A DNA stretch of 64,000 nt from Pseudomonas orientalis (lineage in GTDB: Bacteria; Pseudomonadota; Gammaproteobacteria; Pseudomonadales; Pseudomonadaceae), in NCBI RefSeq assembly GCF_022807995.1, contig NZ_CP094351.1, forward strand, positions 1,333,001 through 1,397,000, written 5' to 3'. This document shows positions 36,301 to 45,153 of the stretch, one piece after another. Below the pieces are notes generated by a model. It was not told the DNA's origin. It worked only from the letters and a program-made list of their open reading frames with translations, and made no database searches. The first letter of the stretch is position 1; every line of letters starts with the position of its first letter. A program made the translations under genes and the position numbers.

Positions 36301-36328
36301 GGAACCTTATTTCGTCGCAAACCACACA
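36301..36328 (+). promoter_or_regulatory. Candidate HrpL-dependent promoter (hrp box 2)
   Basis: GGAACC (36301-36306), 15-nt spacer, CCAC (36322-36325) then ACA match the same consensus and spacing as the box at 35611. It is 31 bp upstream of a 61-codon frame. A perfect 14-bp palindrome CACACACGTGTGTG (36323-36336) overlaps the -10 part and the expected start site. Confidence 0.7.
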
Positions 36329-36358
36329 CGTGTGTGACTCATACGGTTTGGGGCGAGG

Positions 36359-36544
36359 ATGGAACTCAAGATTCCACTAGTGGAAAGATTGGCGCTTATG
36401 GTAAGACACCATAGGGAGGTCGAGGCAATGCAAGCCGCTAAAGCCGCTCGCCGGACCAAGCGCGACAGCCAGATGGACAGTCAGGGGGACGAGCAGATTC
36501 AAATGCCAGCTGATGATAACGGTCGAACCATCAAGTTCGACTAG
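36359..36544 (+). CDS. Small orphan protein downstream of hrp box 2
   Basis: I do not recognise this 61-residue protein. Residues 1-32 look helical and basic (LVERLALMVRHHREVEAMQ), and the rest is polar (RRTKRDSQMDSQGDEQIQM) ending TIKFD. There is no Cys and no signal peptide. ATG 36359 fits a transcript starting near 36332, with GGGGCGAGG just upstream. ATG 36428 with GGGAGG at 8 nt is an alternative giving only 38 residues. Its promoter context suggests a type III secretion role, such as a small chaperone or substrate; that is inference. Confidence 0.5.
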   Translation: MELKIPLVERLALMVRHHREVEAMQAAKAARRTKRDSQMDSQGDEQIQMPADDNGRTIKFD

Positions 36545-36550
36545 CCAAAA

Positions 36551-36577
36551 AAAACCCACCATAAGGTGGGTTTTTTT
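36551..36577. terminator. Bidirectional terminator between the orphan gene and the OmpA lipoprotein gene
   Basis: AAAACCCACC (36551-36560), loop ATAA, GGTGGGTTTT (36565-36574) with T-run to 36577 and an A-run on the other side. It serves both convergent genes. Confidence 0.93.
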
Positions 36578-36593
36578 ACGCCGCTTCAATCAA

Positions 36594-37379
36594 TCAGTTA
36601 GCAACGGACGAGCGCGGCTTGACTGGCTGGTTGTCGTTGGAAATGGTCACTTCGACGCGACGGTTCATCGCACGGCCGGAGACGCTGCCGTTGTCGGCAA
36701 CCGGGTATTCCTTGCCGTAGCCCTGGGTCACGATGCGCGAAATGTCCACGCCTTGCTGTGCCAGTGCGCGCTGTACAGAAGCTGCGCGGCGCTCGGAGAG
36801 GCTCTGGTTGTACGAGTCGGAACCGGTGCTGTCGGTGTAGCCTTCGACGATCACTTTACGGTCCGGGTTGTCGCGCAGGAACTGAGCCAGCTTGGTGATG
36901 TTGACCAGGCCGCTGGATTTGAGATCGGACTTGTTGGTGGCGAACAGCACGTCACCGAACGTCACCAGGGTGCCGCGATCGGTTTGCTTGGCGTTCAAGC
37001 TGTCTTGCAGTTGCTTGATCTGCGCGTCACGGGCGTCCAGCAGGGCGCGGGCACGTTCGTCGCCAGCATTTTTCAGCTTGGCTTCGGATTCACGCAGGGT
37101 AATGGTGTCTTTGGCTACTTCGACACGCTGGTTGGTCAAGTAGGCCAACTGGTCGACTTTCTTCTCGTCTTCCTTGTCGCGGTAGGCCTTGTCTGCCTTG
37201 TCCAGCCATTCGCTGGCGTCTTTGGTTTCCAGGGCTGCGAGCTTGGTCGCCTGAGGGTTGGTCTGCAGGGACGTGAAGTTGGTCCGTGCGTTTTCCAGAT
37301 TCGCGTTCGGCGGGGTGGAGCAGGCTGCCAGGGCAACGCTCATCGCCAACAGGGCAGGGATCATCAATTGTTTACGCAT
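36594..37379 (-). CDS. OmpA-family outer-membrane lipoprotein (LptF/PA3692-like)
   Basis: This 261-residue protein has a lipoprotein signal (lipobox LAAC, Cys20), then a DUF4398-like helical part (about 25-135) and a C-terminal OmpA peptidoglycan-binding domain (about 140-250) with the signature EGYTDSTGSDSYNQSLSERR. It matches the P. aeruginosa lipotoxin F gene PA3692 in type and position. (The name lptF also denotes an unrelated LPS transporter, so no symbol is given.) It lies 56 bp downstream of a DUF4398 gene on the same strand, behind a probable AlgU promoter. It would tie outer membrane to peptidoglycan under envelope stress. Confidence 0.9.
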   Translation of the reverse strand: MRKQLMIPALLAMSVALAACSTPPNANLENARTNFTSLQTNPQATKLAALETKDASEWLDKADKAYRDKEDEKKVDQLAYLTNQRVEVAKDTITLRESEAKLKNAGDERARALLDARDAQIKQLQDSLNAKQTDRGTLVTFGDVLFATNKSDLKSSGLVNITKLAQFLRDNPDRKVIVEGYTDSTGSDSYNQSLSERRAASVQRALAQQGVDISRIVTQGYGKEYPVADNGSVSGRAMNRRVEVTISNDNQPVKPRSSVAN

Positions 37380-37435
37380 AGTCGTGTCGTCCTTTCAATT
37401 CGATATCAGGTGCGATGCATTCAAGGGGCAGCGGC

Positions 37436-37861
37436 TTACTTCTGCTGAATAGCCGCCGGGCGCATGCCTTCCTTACGCAACTCGTCAACTGCTTTCTGGG
37501 AATCCTTCACCGCTTGCTCAGCCTTGGCGGCCTGGGCTTTACGCTCAGCAACACGAGCATCCCACTCGGCTTGTTCAGCCAGCATGCGGGCTTTGTCGTA
37601 GTTCTTGTCGTGCATGGCGATTTCAGCTTCTTTGAGCTTGTCCTGGGCCGACTTCATTTCCACGGCTGCGAACTCGGTGCCGCCGGCGCTGACCGCGCTG
37701 TTGACCGCAGACTGGGTCACTGCGTACTGCTCGGTCGGCGGGTTACCGGCGCAACCTGCCAGAAGGAAGCTGGTGCCGATTGCCAGCGCGGCCAATTTAA
37801 GCCCGCGCAGGTGGTTAAACGAGGATTTGGCAGTGCTGGTCTTCATCGTCTTCAACTCCAT
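37436..37861 (-). CDS. DUF4398 lipoprotein
   Basis: This 141-residue lipoprotein has a signal peptide ending in lipobox LAGC. A helical DUF4398 domain follows (EMKSAQDKLKEAEIAMHDKNY, then AERKAQAAKAEQAVKDSQ). ATG 37861 has AGGAG 7 nt upstream, preferred to later ATG 37846 and to the longer frame from 37942. It corresponds to PA3691 next to PA3692 in P. aeruginosa. It is the first gene of a two-gene envelope operon; its role is unknown. Confidence 0.87.
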   Translation of the reverse strand: MELKTMKTSTAKSSFNHLRGLKLAALAIGTSFLLAGCAGNPPTEQYAVTQSAVNSAVSAGGTEFAAVEMKSAQDKLKEAEIAMHDKNYDKARMLAEQAEWDARVAERKAQAAKAEQAVKDSQKAVDELRKEGMRPAAIQQK

Positions 37862-37971
37862 TGGATTACTCCTGAAAAACATCAAAATCCATCTTGGTGG
37901 CCGTTTGCGGGCCCGGCGGTAAAGCACATGACGCCAGTTCAAACGAGCGTTCCAAGTGATGGCTTACTGGC

Positions 37972-37999
37972 TGTGACCGGAGGCTTTTTTCAAAAGTTC
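37972..37999 (-). promoter_or_regulatory. Candidate AlgU (sigma-22) promoter for the DUF4398-OmpA lipoprotein operon
   Basis: Reading the minus strand, GAACTT (37999-37994) is followed after 17 nt by TCACA (37976-37972), close to the AlgU consensus GAACTT-N16/17-TCtgA. It would give a leader of about 100 nt. P. aeruginosa lptF is reported as AlgU-controlled, which supports it. Confidence 0.65.
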
Positions 38000-38030
38000 A
38001 GCGGAGATGGCGATTTGCCTAAAAAAATAA

Positions 38031-38046
38031 CTGACTGATCGGTCAG
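38031..38046. promoter_or_regulatory. Palindrome upstream of the AlgU-type promoter
   Basis: CTGACTGATCGGTCAG has perfect CTGAC/GTCAG arms around TGATCG with one mismatched pair, the form of a TetR-type operator. It lies about 30 bp upstream of the AlgU -35 element. The protein binding it is unknown. Confidence 0.4.
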
Positions 38047-38142
38047 CTATGGAAAATTGGAACTTTCGCCACGCGCAGCGGTATTCCGAGCTGCTGAAAG
38101 GCCCGGAATACAAGGGTTGAATTGACTTCAGTAAAGGAGCAG

Positions 38143-38487
38143 TCAGTGCTTCTGTTCGTCAGCGCCGGCTGACAAATCATGCAGATGGCGGCGCGACAGC
38201 GTCAGAAATCGTGGCGTGGGTCCGACGTCTTCATACAGCGGATCGCCTTCCTCGTCGGTGGCAATCACCTGCTGGCCCTTGACGTAAGGGAAGCTGGCTT
38301 CCAGCTCTTCCAGGGCGGCGCCGATCAGCTCGCCGAGCAGTTCTTCGGCGTGACGCTTGGGGTACATCTCGGCCAGGGCCGCCAGTCTCGCGGCGGCCTC
38401 CACATCCAGATGAATCGCATATTCGGTTTTGGTCAATTGACCCTTGGCGGTCTCTTCCCAATGCTGGGGCAGGTCTCGAATTTTCAT
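38143..38487 (-). CDS. Conserved pseudomonad protein of unknown function ('pilin assembly' annotation in relatives)
   Basis: This 114-residue cytosolic protein starts [19 protein letters not shown], has an Ala/Leu-rich helix region ([21 protein letters not shown]) and an acidic strand region ([20 protein letters not shown]). ATG 38487 with GAGG at 5 nt is clearly the start. I recall relatives next to ppc in other pseudomonads being labelled pilin assembly protein, but nothing here shows a pilus function. Confidence 0.7.
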   Translation of the reverse strand: MKIRDLPQHWEETAKGQLTKTEYAIHLDVEAAARLAALAEMYPKRHAEELLGELIGAALEELEASFPYVKGQQVIATDEEGDPLYEDVGPTPRFLTLSRRHLHDLSAGADEQKH

Positions 38488-38650
38488 GGCAACCTCAATA
38501 ATGAGTGTCCAGCCGCCGGTGTGCATAACGCGGCGACTTGATGTTGAGACTAGCTGGAAGCGGCAAGGTTTAAAGTGTCTTGTCAGAAACCTGCGCCGAC
38601 GGCACTCTGGAACACCTGCGCGTCCCGGATTTCTGGCTGGAGATTGGCTG

Positions 38651-41278
38651 ATGAGTGATATCGATGCACGCTTGCGTGAGGATGTTCACCTGCTGGGTGA
38701 ACTGTTGGGCAACACCATTGCAAAGCAATACGGCGATGAATTTCTCGACAAGATCGAGCAGATCCGTAAGGGCGCCAAGGCTGACCGGCGCGGCGCGGGC
38801 GATGAGCTCAGCGCGAGCCTGAATCAGCTCAAGGAAGACGAACTGCTGCCTGTGGCGCGAGCCTTCAACCAGTTCCTCAACCTGGCCAATATTGCCGAGC
38901 AGTACCAGTTGATTCACCGGCGCGATGAGTCGCAGCCGGCGCCCTTCGAGTCGCGCGTGTTACCGGAACTCTTGGCGCGCCTGCAAAGCGAAGGCCACAG
39001 CGATGAATCCCTGGCCCGCCAATTGGCGGGATTGCAGATTGAGCTGGTGCTCACCGCCCACCCTACCGAGGTCGCACGTCGTACCCTGATCCAGAAGTAC
39101 GATGCGATCGCCGCGCAACTGGCGCTGCAGGATCACCGTGATCTCACCCGTGCCGAGCGCGAGCAAATCCGTGAACGTTTGCAACGCTTGATCGCCGAGG
39201 CCTGGCACACCGAGGAAATCCGTCGCGTGCGGCCCACCCCGGTGGATGAAGCCAAATGGGGCTTTGCAGTCATCGAGCATTCCTTGTGGCAAGCCATCCC
39301 GAATTATCTGCGCAAGGCTGACCAGGCCTTGCATGCCGCCACCGGTTTGCGTCTGCCGCTTGAGGCCGCGCCAATTCGATTTGCCTCGTGGATGGGGGGT
39401 GACCGTGACGGCAACCCGAACGTCACGGCACCCGTCACCCGTGAAGTGCTGTTGCTGGCGCGCTGGATGGCGGCGGATCTGTACCTGCGCGATGTCGATC
39501 AACTCGCCGCCGAGCTGTCCATGCAGCAGGCCAATGCGGCATTGCAAGCCCAGGCGGGAGACAGCGTCGAACCCTACCGCGCGGTGCTCAAACAGTTGCG
39601 CGAACGTCTGCGCGCCACGCGCCAGTGGGCTCATTCCTCGTTAAAGGAAAATACACCGGCACCGGCGCAGGTGTTGCAGGACAATCGCGACCTGCTCGGT
39701 CCGCTGCAGCTGTGCTATCAGTCGCTGCATGAGTGCGGCATGGGCGTGATCGCCGACGGCCCGTTGCTCGATTGCCTGCGCCGCGCCGTGACCTTTGGCC
39801 TGTTCCTGGTGCGCCTGGACGTGCGCCAGGATTCCGCTCGCCACGCGTCGGCCATGAGCGAAATCACCGATTACCTGGGCCTTGGACGTTATGAGGACTG
39901 GGACGAAGAAACGCGCATCGACTTCCTGAACAAGGAACTGGGCAATCGTCGACCGCTGCTGCCGGGTTATTTCGAGCCCTCGGCGGACACGGCGGAAGTC
40001 CTGAACACCTGCCGGGAGATCGCCGCTGCGCCGGCCGCGTCGCTGGGCTCCTATGTGATTTCCATGGCCGGCGCCGCCTCGGATGTACTCGCGGTGCAGT
40101 TGCTGCTTAAAGAGTCGGGCGTGCAGCGGCCGATGCGCGTGGTGCCGCTGTTCGAGACCCTGGCTGACCTGGATAACGCCGGGCCGGTGATGGAGCGGCT
40201 GTTGCAACTGCCGGACTATCGCGCGCGGCTGCAAGGCCCGCAGGAAGTGATGATCGGCTATTCGGACTCGGCCAAGGACGCCGGCACCACCGCCGCCGCC
40301 TGGGCGCAGTACCGGGCGCAGGAGCGCCTGGTGGAAATCTGCCGTGAGCAACAGGTGGAGTTGCTGTTGTTCCACGGTCGTGGTGGCACCGTCGGCCGCG
40401 GCGGTGGCCCGGCGCATGCGGCGATCCTGTCGCAGCCGCCGGGCTCGGTGGCGGGGCGGTTCCGCACCACCGAGCAAGGCGAGATGATCCGCTTCAAGTT
40501 CGGCCTGCCGGACATTGCCGAGCAGAATCTCAACCTCTACCTGGCTGCGGTGCTCGAAGCCACGCTGTTGCCACCGCCGCCGCCGGAACCGGCCTGGCGT
40601 CATTTGATGGACGAATTGGCGGCCGACGGTGTCAGCGCTTACCGGGCGGTGGTGCGGGAAAATCCGCAGTTTGTCGAGTATTTCCGCCAGTCCACACCGG
40701 AGCAGGAGCTGGGCCGTTTGCCACTGGGTAGCCGCCCGGCCAAGCGGCGCGCCGGCGGTATTGAAAGTCTGCGCGCGATTCCCTGGATCTTCGGCTGGAC
40801 CCAGACGCGCTTGATGCTGCCCGCCTGGCTTGGCTGGGAAGCGGCATTGAGCAAGGCCCTGGCGCGCGGCGAGGGTGAGTTGCTTGGGCAGATGCGTGAG
40901 CAGTGGCCGTTCTTCCGTACGCGCATCGATATGCTGGAAATGGTGCTGGCCAAGGCCGACGCCGATATCGCCCGCCTCTACGACGAGCGCCTGGTGCAGC
41001 CCGAGTTGCTGCCGTTGGGCGCGCATTTACGCGACCTATTGTCGCAGGCCTGCGAGGTGGTGCTTGGCCTGACCGGCCAGTCGCAACTGTTGGCCCACAG
41101 CCCGGACACCCTGGAGTTCATCCGCCTGCGCAACACCTACCTTGACCCCTTGCATCTGTTGCAGGCTGAGTTGCTCGCACGCTCGCGCCAGCGCGAAGCG
41201 GCACAAGACAGCCCTCTGGAACAGGCGCTGCTGGTGTCCGTGGCCGGTATTGCCGCAGGTCTGCGCAATACCGGTTAA
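38651..41278 (+). CDS. ppc: Phosphoenolpyruvate carboxylase
   Basis: This 875-residue enzyme carboxylates PEP to oxaloacetate, refilling the TCA cycle. Conserved segments are [13 protein letters not shown] with the catalytic His, [13 protein letters not shown], and [19 protein letters not shown]. The glycine-rich [20 protein letters not shown] and the C-terminal end LRNTG are also seen. ATG 38651 with GGAG upstream is chosen over an unlikely 38444 frame that covers the divergent gene's start. A hairpin follows. Confidence 0.98.
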   Translation: MSDIDARLREDVHLLGELLGNTIAKQYGDEFLDKIEQIRKGAKADRRGAGDELSASLNQLKEDELLPVARAFNQFLNLANIAEQYQLIHRRDESQPAPFESRVLPELLARLQSEGHSDESLARQLAGLQIELVLTAHPTEVARRTLIQKYDAIAAQLALQDHRDLTRAEREQIRERLQRLIAEAWHTEEIRRVRPTPVDEAKWGFAVIEHSLWQAIPNYLRKADQALHAATGLRLPLEAAPIRFASWMGGDRDGNPNVTAPVTREVLLLARWMAADLYLRDVDQLAAELSMQQANAALQAQAGDSVEPYRAVLKQLRERLRATRQWAHSSLKENTPAPAQVLQDNRDLLGPLQLCYQSLHECGMGVIADGPLLDCLRRAVTFGLFLVRLDVRQDSARHASAMSEITDYLGLGRYEDWDEETRIDFLNKELGNRRPLLPGYFEPSADTAEVLNTCREIAAAPAASLGSYVISMAGAASDVLAVQLLLKESGVQRPMRVVPLFETLADLDNAGPVMERLLQLPDYRARLQGPQEVMIGYSDSAKDAGTTAAAWAQYRAQERLVEICREQQVELLLFHGRGGTVGRGGGPAHAAILSQPPGSVAGRFRTTEQGEMIRFKFGLPDIAEQNLNLYLAAVLEATLLPPPPPEPAWRHLMDELAADGVSAYRAVVRENPQFVEYFRQSTPEQELGRLPLGSRPAKRRAGGIESLRAIPWIFGWTQTRLMLPAWLGWEAALSKALARGEGELLGQMREQWPFFRTRIDMLEMVLAKADADIARLYDERLVQPELLPLGAHLRDLLSQACEVVLGLTGQSQLLAHSPDTLEFIRLRNTYLDPLHLLQAELLARSRQREAAQDSPLEQALLVSVAGIAAGLRNTG

Positions 41279-41318
41279 GGTTTTTCGCGTGTTCTCAACG
41301 GCTTGCGAATGAACTGCG

Positions 41319-41347
41319 ACGACCGCCCGGAAAAGGGCGGTCGTTGT
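41319..41347 (+). terminator. Terminator after ppc
   Basis: ACGACCGCCC (41319-41328), loop GGAAAA, GGGCGGTCGT (41335-41344) then TGTTT. A strong 10-bp stem with a weak T-tract. The rest of the gap to adk (41348-41558) shows no gene. Confidence 0.82.
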
Positions 41348-41474
41348 TTGAGGTGCAGGGTGGCGCTCAGGCAAACCCGTTGGCCGACGCACGCCTGGCG
41401 CGGGTTTCTCCTACTTTGGGCGGCTTGTGTGGCAAGGGCCCGCTGTGTATCTTGATCAGCCTTTGGCCGTTTGA

Positions 41475-42206
<732 letters not shown>

Positions 42207-42227
42207 TGCATTGATCGGCTGCATTGA

Positions 42228-42255
42228 CAACGGCCCGCTTGCGGGCCGTTGTTGT
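42228..42255 (+). terminator. Terminator after adk
   Basis: CAACGGCCCGC (42228-42238) pairs with GCGGGCCGTTG (42241-42251) around two bases, followed by TTTA. An 11-bp self-complementary stem. Confidence 0.85.
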
Positions 42256-42296
42256 TTATACTGGCGCACTTTTTTTCGACTTGGACACCCACACCC

Positions 42297-42983
42297 ATGA
42301 GCACCCTGCTGGCCCTGGACACCGCGACTGAAGCTTGCTCCGTTGCTTTGCTGCACGATGGGAAAGTAACCAGCCACTACGAGGTGATCCCGCGCTTGCA
42401 CGCGCAGAAGCTGTTGCCGATGATCAAGCAACTGCTGGAAGACGCCGGCACCAGCCTGGCCGCCGTGGATGCCATCGCTTTCGGCCGTGGCCCCGGCGCG
42501 TTTACCGGCGTGCGCATCGCCATTGGCGTGGTACAGGGCCTGGCGTTTGCGCTGGAGCGTCCGGTATTGCCGGTTTCCAACCTCGCGGTGCTGGCCCAAC
42601 GTGCGCTGCGTGAACACGGTACTTCGCAGGTGGCGGCGGCGATTGATGCGCGCATGGATGAAGTGTATTGGGGCTGCTACCGCGAGACGGCGGGCGAGAT
42701 GCGCCTGGTGGGCGTGGAAGCGGTGCAGGCGCCGGAATCATCGGTTTTACCCGAGGATGCCAGCGGTGCCTGGTTCGGCGCCGGCACCGGCTGGGGCTAT
42801 GGCGAGCGGATCGGCGTCCAGCTGGCCGGCCATGACGCCACGATGCTGCCCCATGCAGAGGATTTGCTGACCTTGGCGCGCTTTGCATTCGAGCGTGGCG
42901 AGGCGATTCCCGCTGATCAGGCGGCGCCGGTGTACTTGCGCGATAAGGTGGCGCAAACCAAGGCAGAACGCGGGATTATTTGA
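42297..42983 (+). CDS. tsaB: tRNA t6A biosynthesis protein TsaB
   Basis: This 228-residue ASKHA-fold protein pairs with TsaD and TsaE to make N6-threonylcarbamoyladenosine at position 37 of tRNAs. It shows LLALDTATEACSVAL at the N terminus and the AFGRGPGAFTGVRIAIGVVQGLA motif. ATG 42297 is the conserved start; no upstream codon has a ribosome-binding site. It lies after adk as in P. aeruginosa. Confidence 0.95.
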   Translation: MSTLLALDTATEACSVALLHDGKVTSHYEVIPRLHAQKLLPMIKQLLEDAGTSLAAVDAIAFGRGPGAFTGVRIAIGVVQGLAFALERPVLPVSNLAVLAQRALREHGTSQVAAAIDARMDEVYWGCYRETAGEMRLVGVEAVQAPESSVLPEDASGAWFGAGTGWGYGERIGVQLAGHDATMLPHAEDLLTLARFAFERGEAIPADQAAPVYLRDKVAQTKAERGII

Positions 42984-43143
42984 CGCGAAAAATGATGGCA
43001 TTTTGAGGCAAATTTCGCCAATCGTCAGAATTCGCCCCGGTTTTTAAACCTTTTTCAAAATATGTGTTCTAGTTATCACCAGAGCATTTGCGCGCAACGG
43101 AAGTCGCCACTAAAATGCCATCACTGATGCCGAGTTCGCATAT
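42984..43143. other. AT-rich intergenic region bounded by a 12-bp inverted repeat
   Basis: TGATGGCATTTT (42993-43004) and its exact complement AAAATGCCATCA (43112-43123) bracket about 107 bp. There is no open frame of note. Pairing would form a long-range stem just ahead of the small gene at 43144. Confidence 0.6.
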
Positions 43144-43434
43144 ATGCGTATAGATGGATTTTCCTCACCGTCCTATCCCGTCAAGCGTAAGCCGCGTAAG
43201 GCTAACGTCACTGTGGATGACTCTGTCGAGGATTCGCCGGATTTCATTGAAGTCCAATCCGAAGCGCAGGCCGGCACTCAAGCCCGCATCAGTGGCCTTC
43301 CCGCCCGTCAGCAAGACATGGTCTTCCCCCGTTCCATGAGTAAAAGCGTTGCGACTGCCCTGGCCAGCTACCTGACCACCGCCGGTTTTGTCGAATGGGA
43401 TATGGAAGTGCTGGGTCTCGATATCCACATCTGA
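43144..43434 (+). CDS. Small hypothetical protein (96 aa)
   Basis: I do not recognise a family. The N terminus is Ser/Pro/Lys-rich (MRIDGFSSPSYPVKRKPRK), followed by an acidic segment (DDSVEDSPDFIEV) and a C-terminal part with FPRSMSKSVATALASYLTT and the end EVLGLDIHI. There is no signal peptide. Its TGA overlaps the ATG of the DUF72 gene by one base, so the two are translationally coupled. Confidence 0.7.
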   Translation: MRIDGFSSPSYPVKRKPRKANVTVDDSVEDSPDFIEVQSEAQAGTQARISGLPARQQDMVFPRSMSKSVATALASYLTTAGFVEWDMEVLGLDIHI

Positions 43435-44294
43435 TGCGCCTGCCTTACTACATCGGCTGCCCGTCCTGGAGTGAAAACGCCTGGCGCGAGTACCTGTACC
43501 CTGCCGATGCACGCTCCAATGATTATCTCGCGCTCTACTCCCAGGTCTTCAACGCCGTTGAAGGCAATACCACTTTTTATGCTCGTCCCTCGGCCGCAAC
43601 CGTGCAGCGCTGGGCCGAGATCATGCCTGATGATTTTCGCTTCACCGCCAAATTCCCCGGTGATATCAGCCATGCCGGCGACTTGCGCGAGCAACTGCCG
43701 GCGGCCGAAAGCTTTGTCGGGTTGATGAGCCCCCTGGGCGAGCGCGTGTCGCCACTGTGGCTGCAACTGCCGAAGGGTTTTACCCCGCAGCGCCTCGGTG
43801 AGCTGGCCGGGTTCCTGGATGGCATTGATCGTCCACTGGCCGTTGAAGTGCGTCACGATGAGTTCTTCGCCAAAGGTGAGGCCGAGCGTATGCTCAACCG
43901 CCTGTTGCGCGACCGCGGCGTCGAGCGCGTCTGCCTTGATCCGCGCGCGCTGTTCAGTTGCACCTCCACCTCGGCGGCCGTCCTGCATGCCCAATCGAAA
44001 AAGCCCAGGGTGCCGCCGCGCCCGGCGGCGTTGACTCAATTTCCCCAAGTGCGCTTTATCGGGCATCCCGAGCTTGAAGCCAACGACCCGTTCCTGATTC
44101 CCTGGGTCGAAAAAATCGCCAGCTGGATCGAAGAGGGGCGCACGCCCTATATGTTCCTGCACACCTCGGATAACCGCCTCGCCGCACAGTTGGCCCTGCG
44201 CTTCCACGATCAGCTGATGGCGCGTTTGCCAGGGCTCGCGCCGCTCCCGACCTTGCATCGAGAACCCGTCGCGGAGCAACTGGGGTTACTCTAA
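43434..44294 (+). CDS. DUF72 family protein (YecE-like)
   Basis: This 286-residue TIM-barrel-like protein has the family-typical start YYIGCPSWSENAW, then FNAVEGNTTFYARPS, FAAKFP-like FTAKFPGDISHA, and FLHTSDNR near the C terminus. DUF72 proteins lack an agreed function. ATG 43434 overlaps the preceding stop (TGATG), so the longer frame from 43395 is rejected. Confidence 0.9.
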   Translation: MRLPYYIGCPSWSENAWREYLYPADARSNDYLALYSQVFNAVEGNTTFYARPSAATVQRWAEIMPDDFRFTAKFPGDISHAGDLREQLPAAESFVGLMSPLGERVSPLWLQLPKGFTPQRLGELAGFLDGIDRPLAVEVRHDEFFAKGEAERMLNRLLRDRGVERVCLDPRALFSCTSTSAAVLHAQSKKPRVPPRPAALTQFPQVRFIGHPELEANDPFLIPWVEKIASWIEEGRTPYMFLHTSDNRLAAQLALRFHDQLMARLPGLAPLPTLHREPVAEQLGLL

Positions 44295-44322
44295 GGCTCC
44301 TTTTCCCCGCCAGGAGCCCGTC

Positions 44323-45150
44323 ATGGATGCCCAAACCCTTCGCGCCGAAGCCTTCAGAGCCCTGCATGAGCGTGATCGTGCCTTTGTAATGCCCAACCCC
44401 TGGGATGCCGGTTCCGCCATTATGCTTGCCAGCCTTGGCTTCGAAGCGTTGGCCACCACCAGCGCCGGCTTTGCGTTCAGCCTGGGACGGCCGGATGCTG
44501 AAGGCGCGCTGTCGCTGGAGGACACGCTGGGCAATGCCGGCAGCATCGTCCGAGCGACGTCGCTGCCGGTCGCGGCTGACTTGGAAAACGGTTTCAGCGA
44601 CACCCCCGAGGGTTGTGCCCAGACTATTCTGCGAGCCGCGGCCAGCGGTATCGTCGGCGGGTCCATCGAAGACGCCACGGGGGTTAATGCCGACCCTATC
44701 TACCCCTTCGCCTTGGCCGTCGAGCGCATCGAAGCTGCGGTTGCCGCCGCCCGTAGCCTGGCATTTCCGTTCACGCTGACGGCTCGCGCAGAAAACCTCC
44801 TGCATGGTCGCCTGGATCTGCCTGACACCATTCGCCGCCTGCAAGCCTACGCCGAAGCGGGCGCCGATGTGCTGTATGCGCCGGGCCTGCGCAGTGCCGA
44901 GGAAGTGCTGGCGGTGGTCAAGGCCGTCGCGCCCAAGCCGGTGAATGTGTTGATGTCCGGTGGCTTGAACCTCAGTGTCGCGCAGTTGAACGAACTGGGC
45001 GTACGTCGCATCAGCCTGGGCTCGGCCCTGGCCCTGGCGGCCTATGGCGAGTTCTATCGGGCGGCGCAGGAGGTCTATGGACTGGGGACCTTCACCTTTA
45101 CCGAACGCAAGATGCCGTTCGAGCAGGCCAATCAATTCTTCAAGGGCTGA
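44323..45150 (+). CDS. Isocitrate lyase/PEP mutase superfamily protein
   Basis: This 275-residue TIM barrel of the ICL/PEPM superfamily shows AFVMPNPWDAGSA, ALATTSAGFAFSLG, the Mg-binding VAADLENGFSD and IVGGSIEDATG. The catalytic KKCGH loop of true isocitrate and methylisocitrate lyases is absent, as in the PEP mutase-like or oxaloacetate hydrolase-like subgroup. The reaction is therefore not known. GGAG lies upstream of the ATG. The next gene follows after 3 bp. Confidence 0.87.
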   Translation: MDAQTLRAEAFRALHERDRAFVMPNPWDAGSAIMLASLGFEALATTSAGFAFSLGRPDAEGALSLEDTLGNAGSIVRATSLPVAADLENGFSDTPEGCAQTILRAAASGIVGGSIEDATGVNADPIYPFALAVERIEAAVAAARSLAFPFTLTARAENLLHGRLDLPDTIRRLQAYAEAGADVLYAPGLRSAEEVLAVVKAVAPKPVNVLMSGGLNLSVAQLNELGVRRISLGSALALAAYGEFYRAAQEVYGLGTFTFTERKMPFEQANQFFKG

Positions 45151-45153
45151 GCC

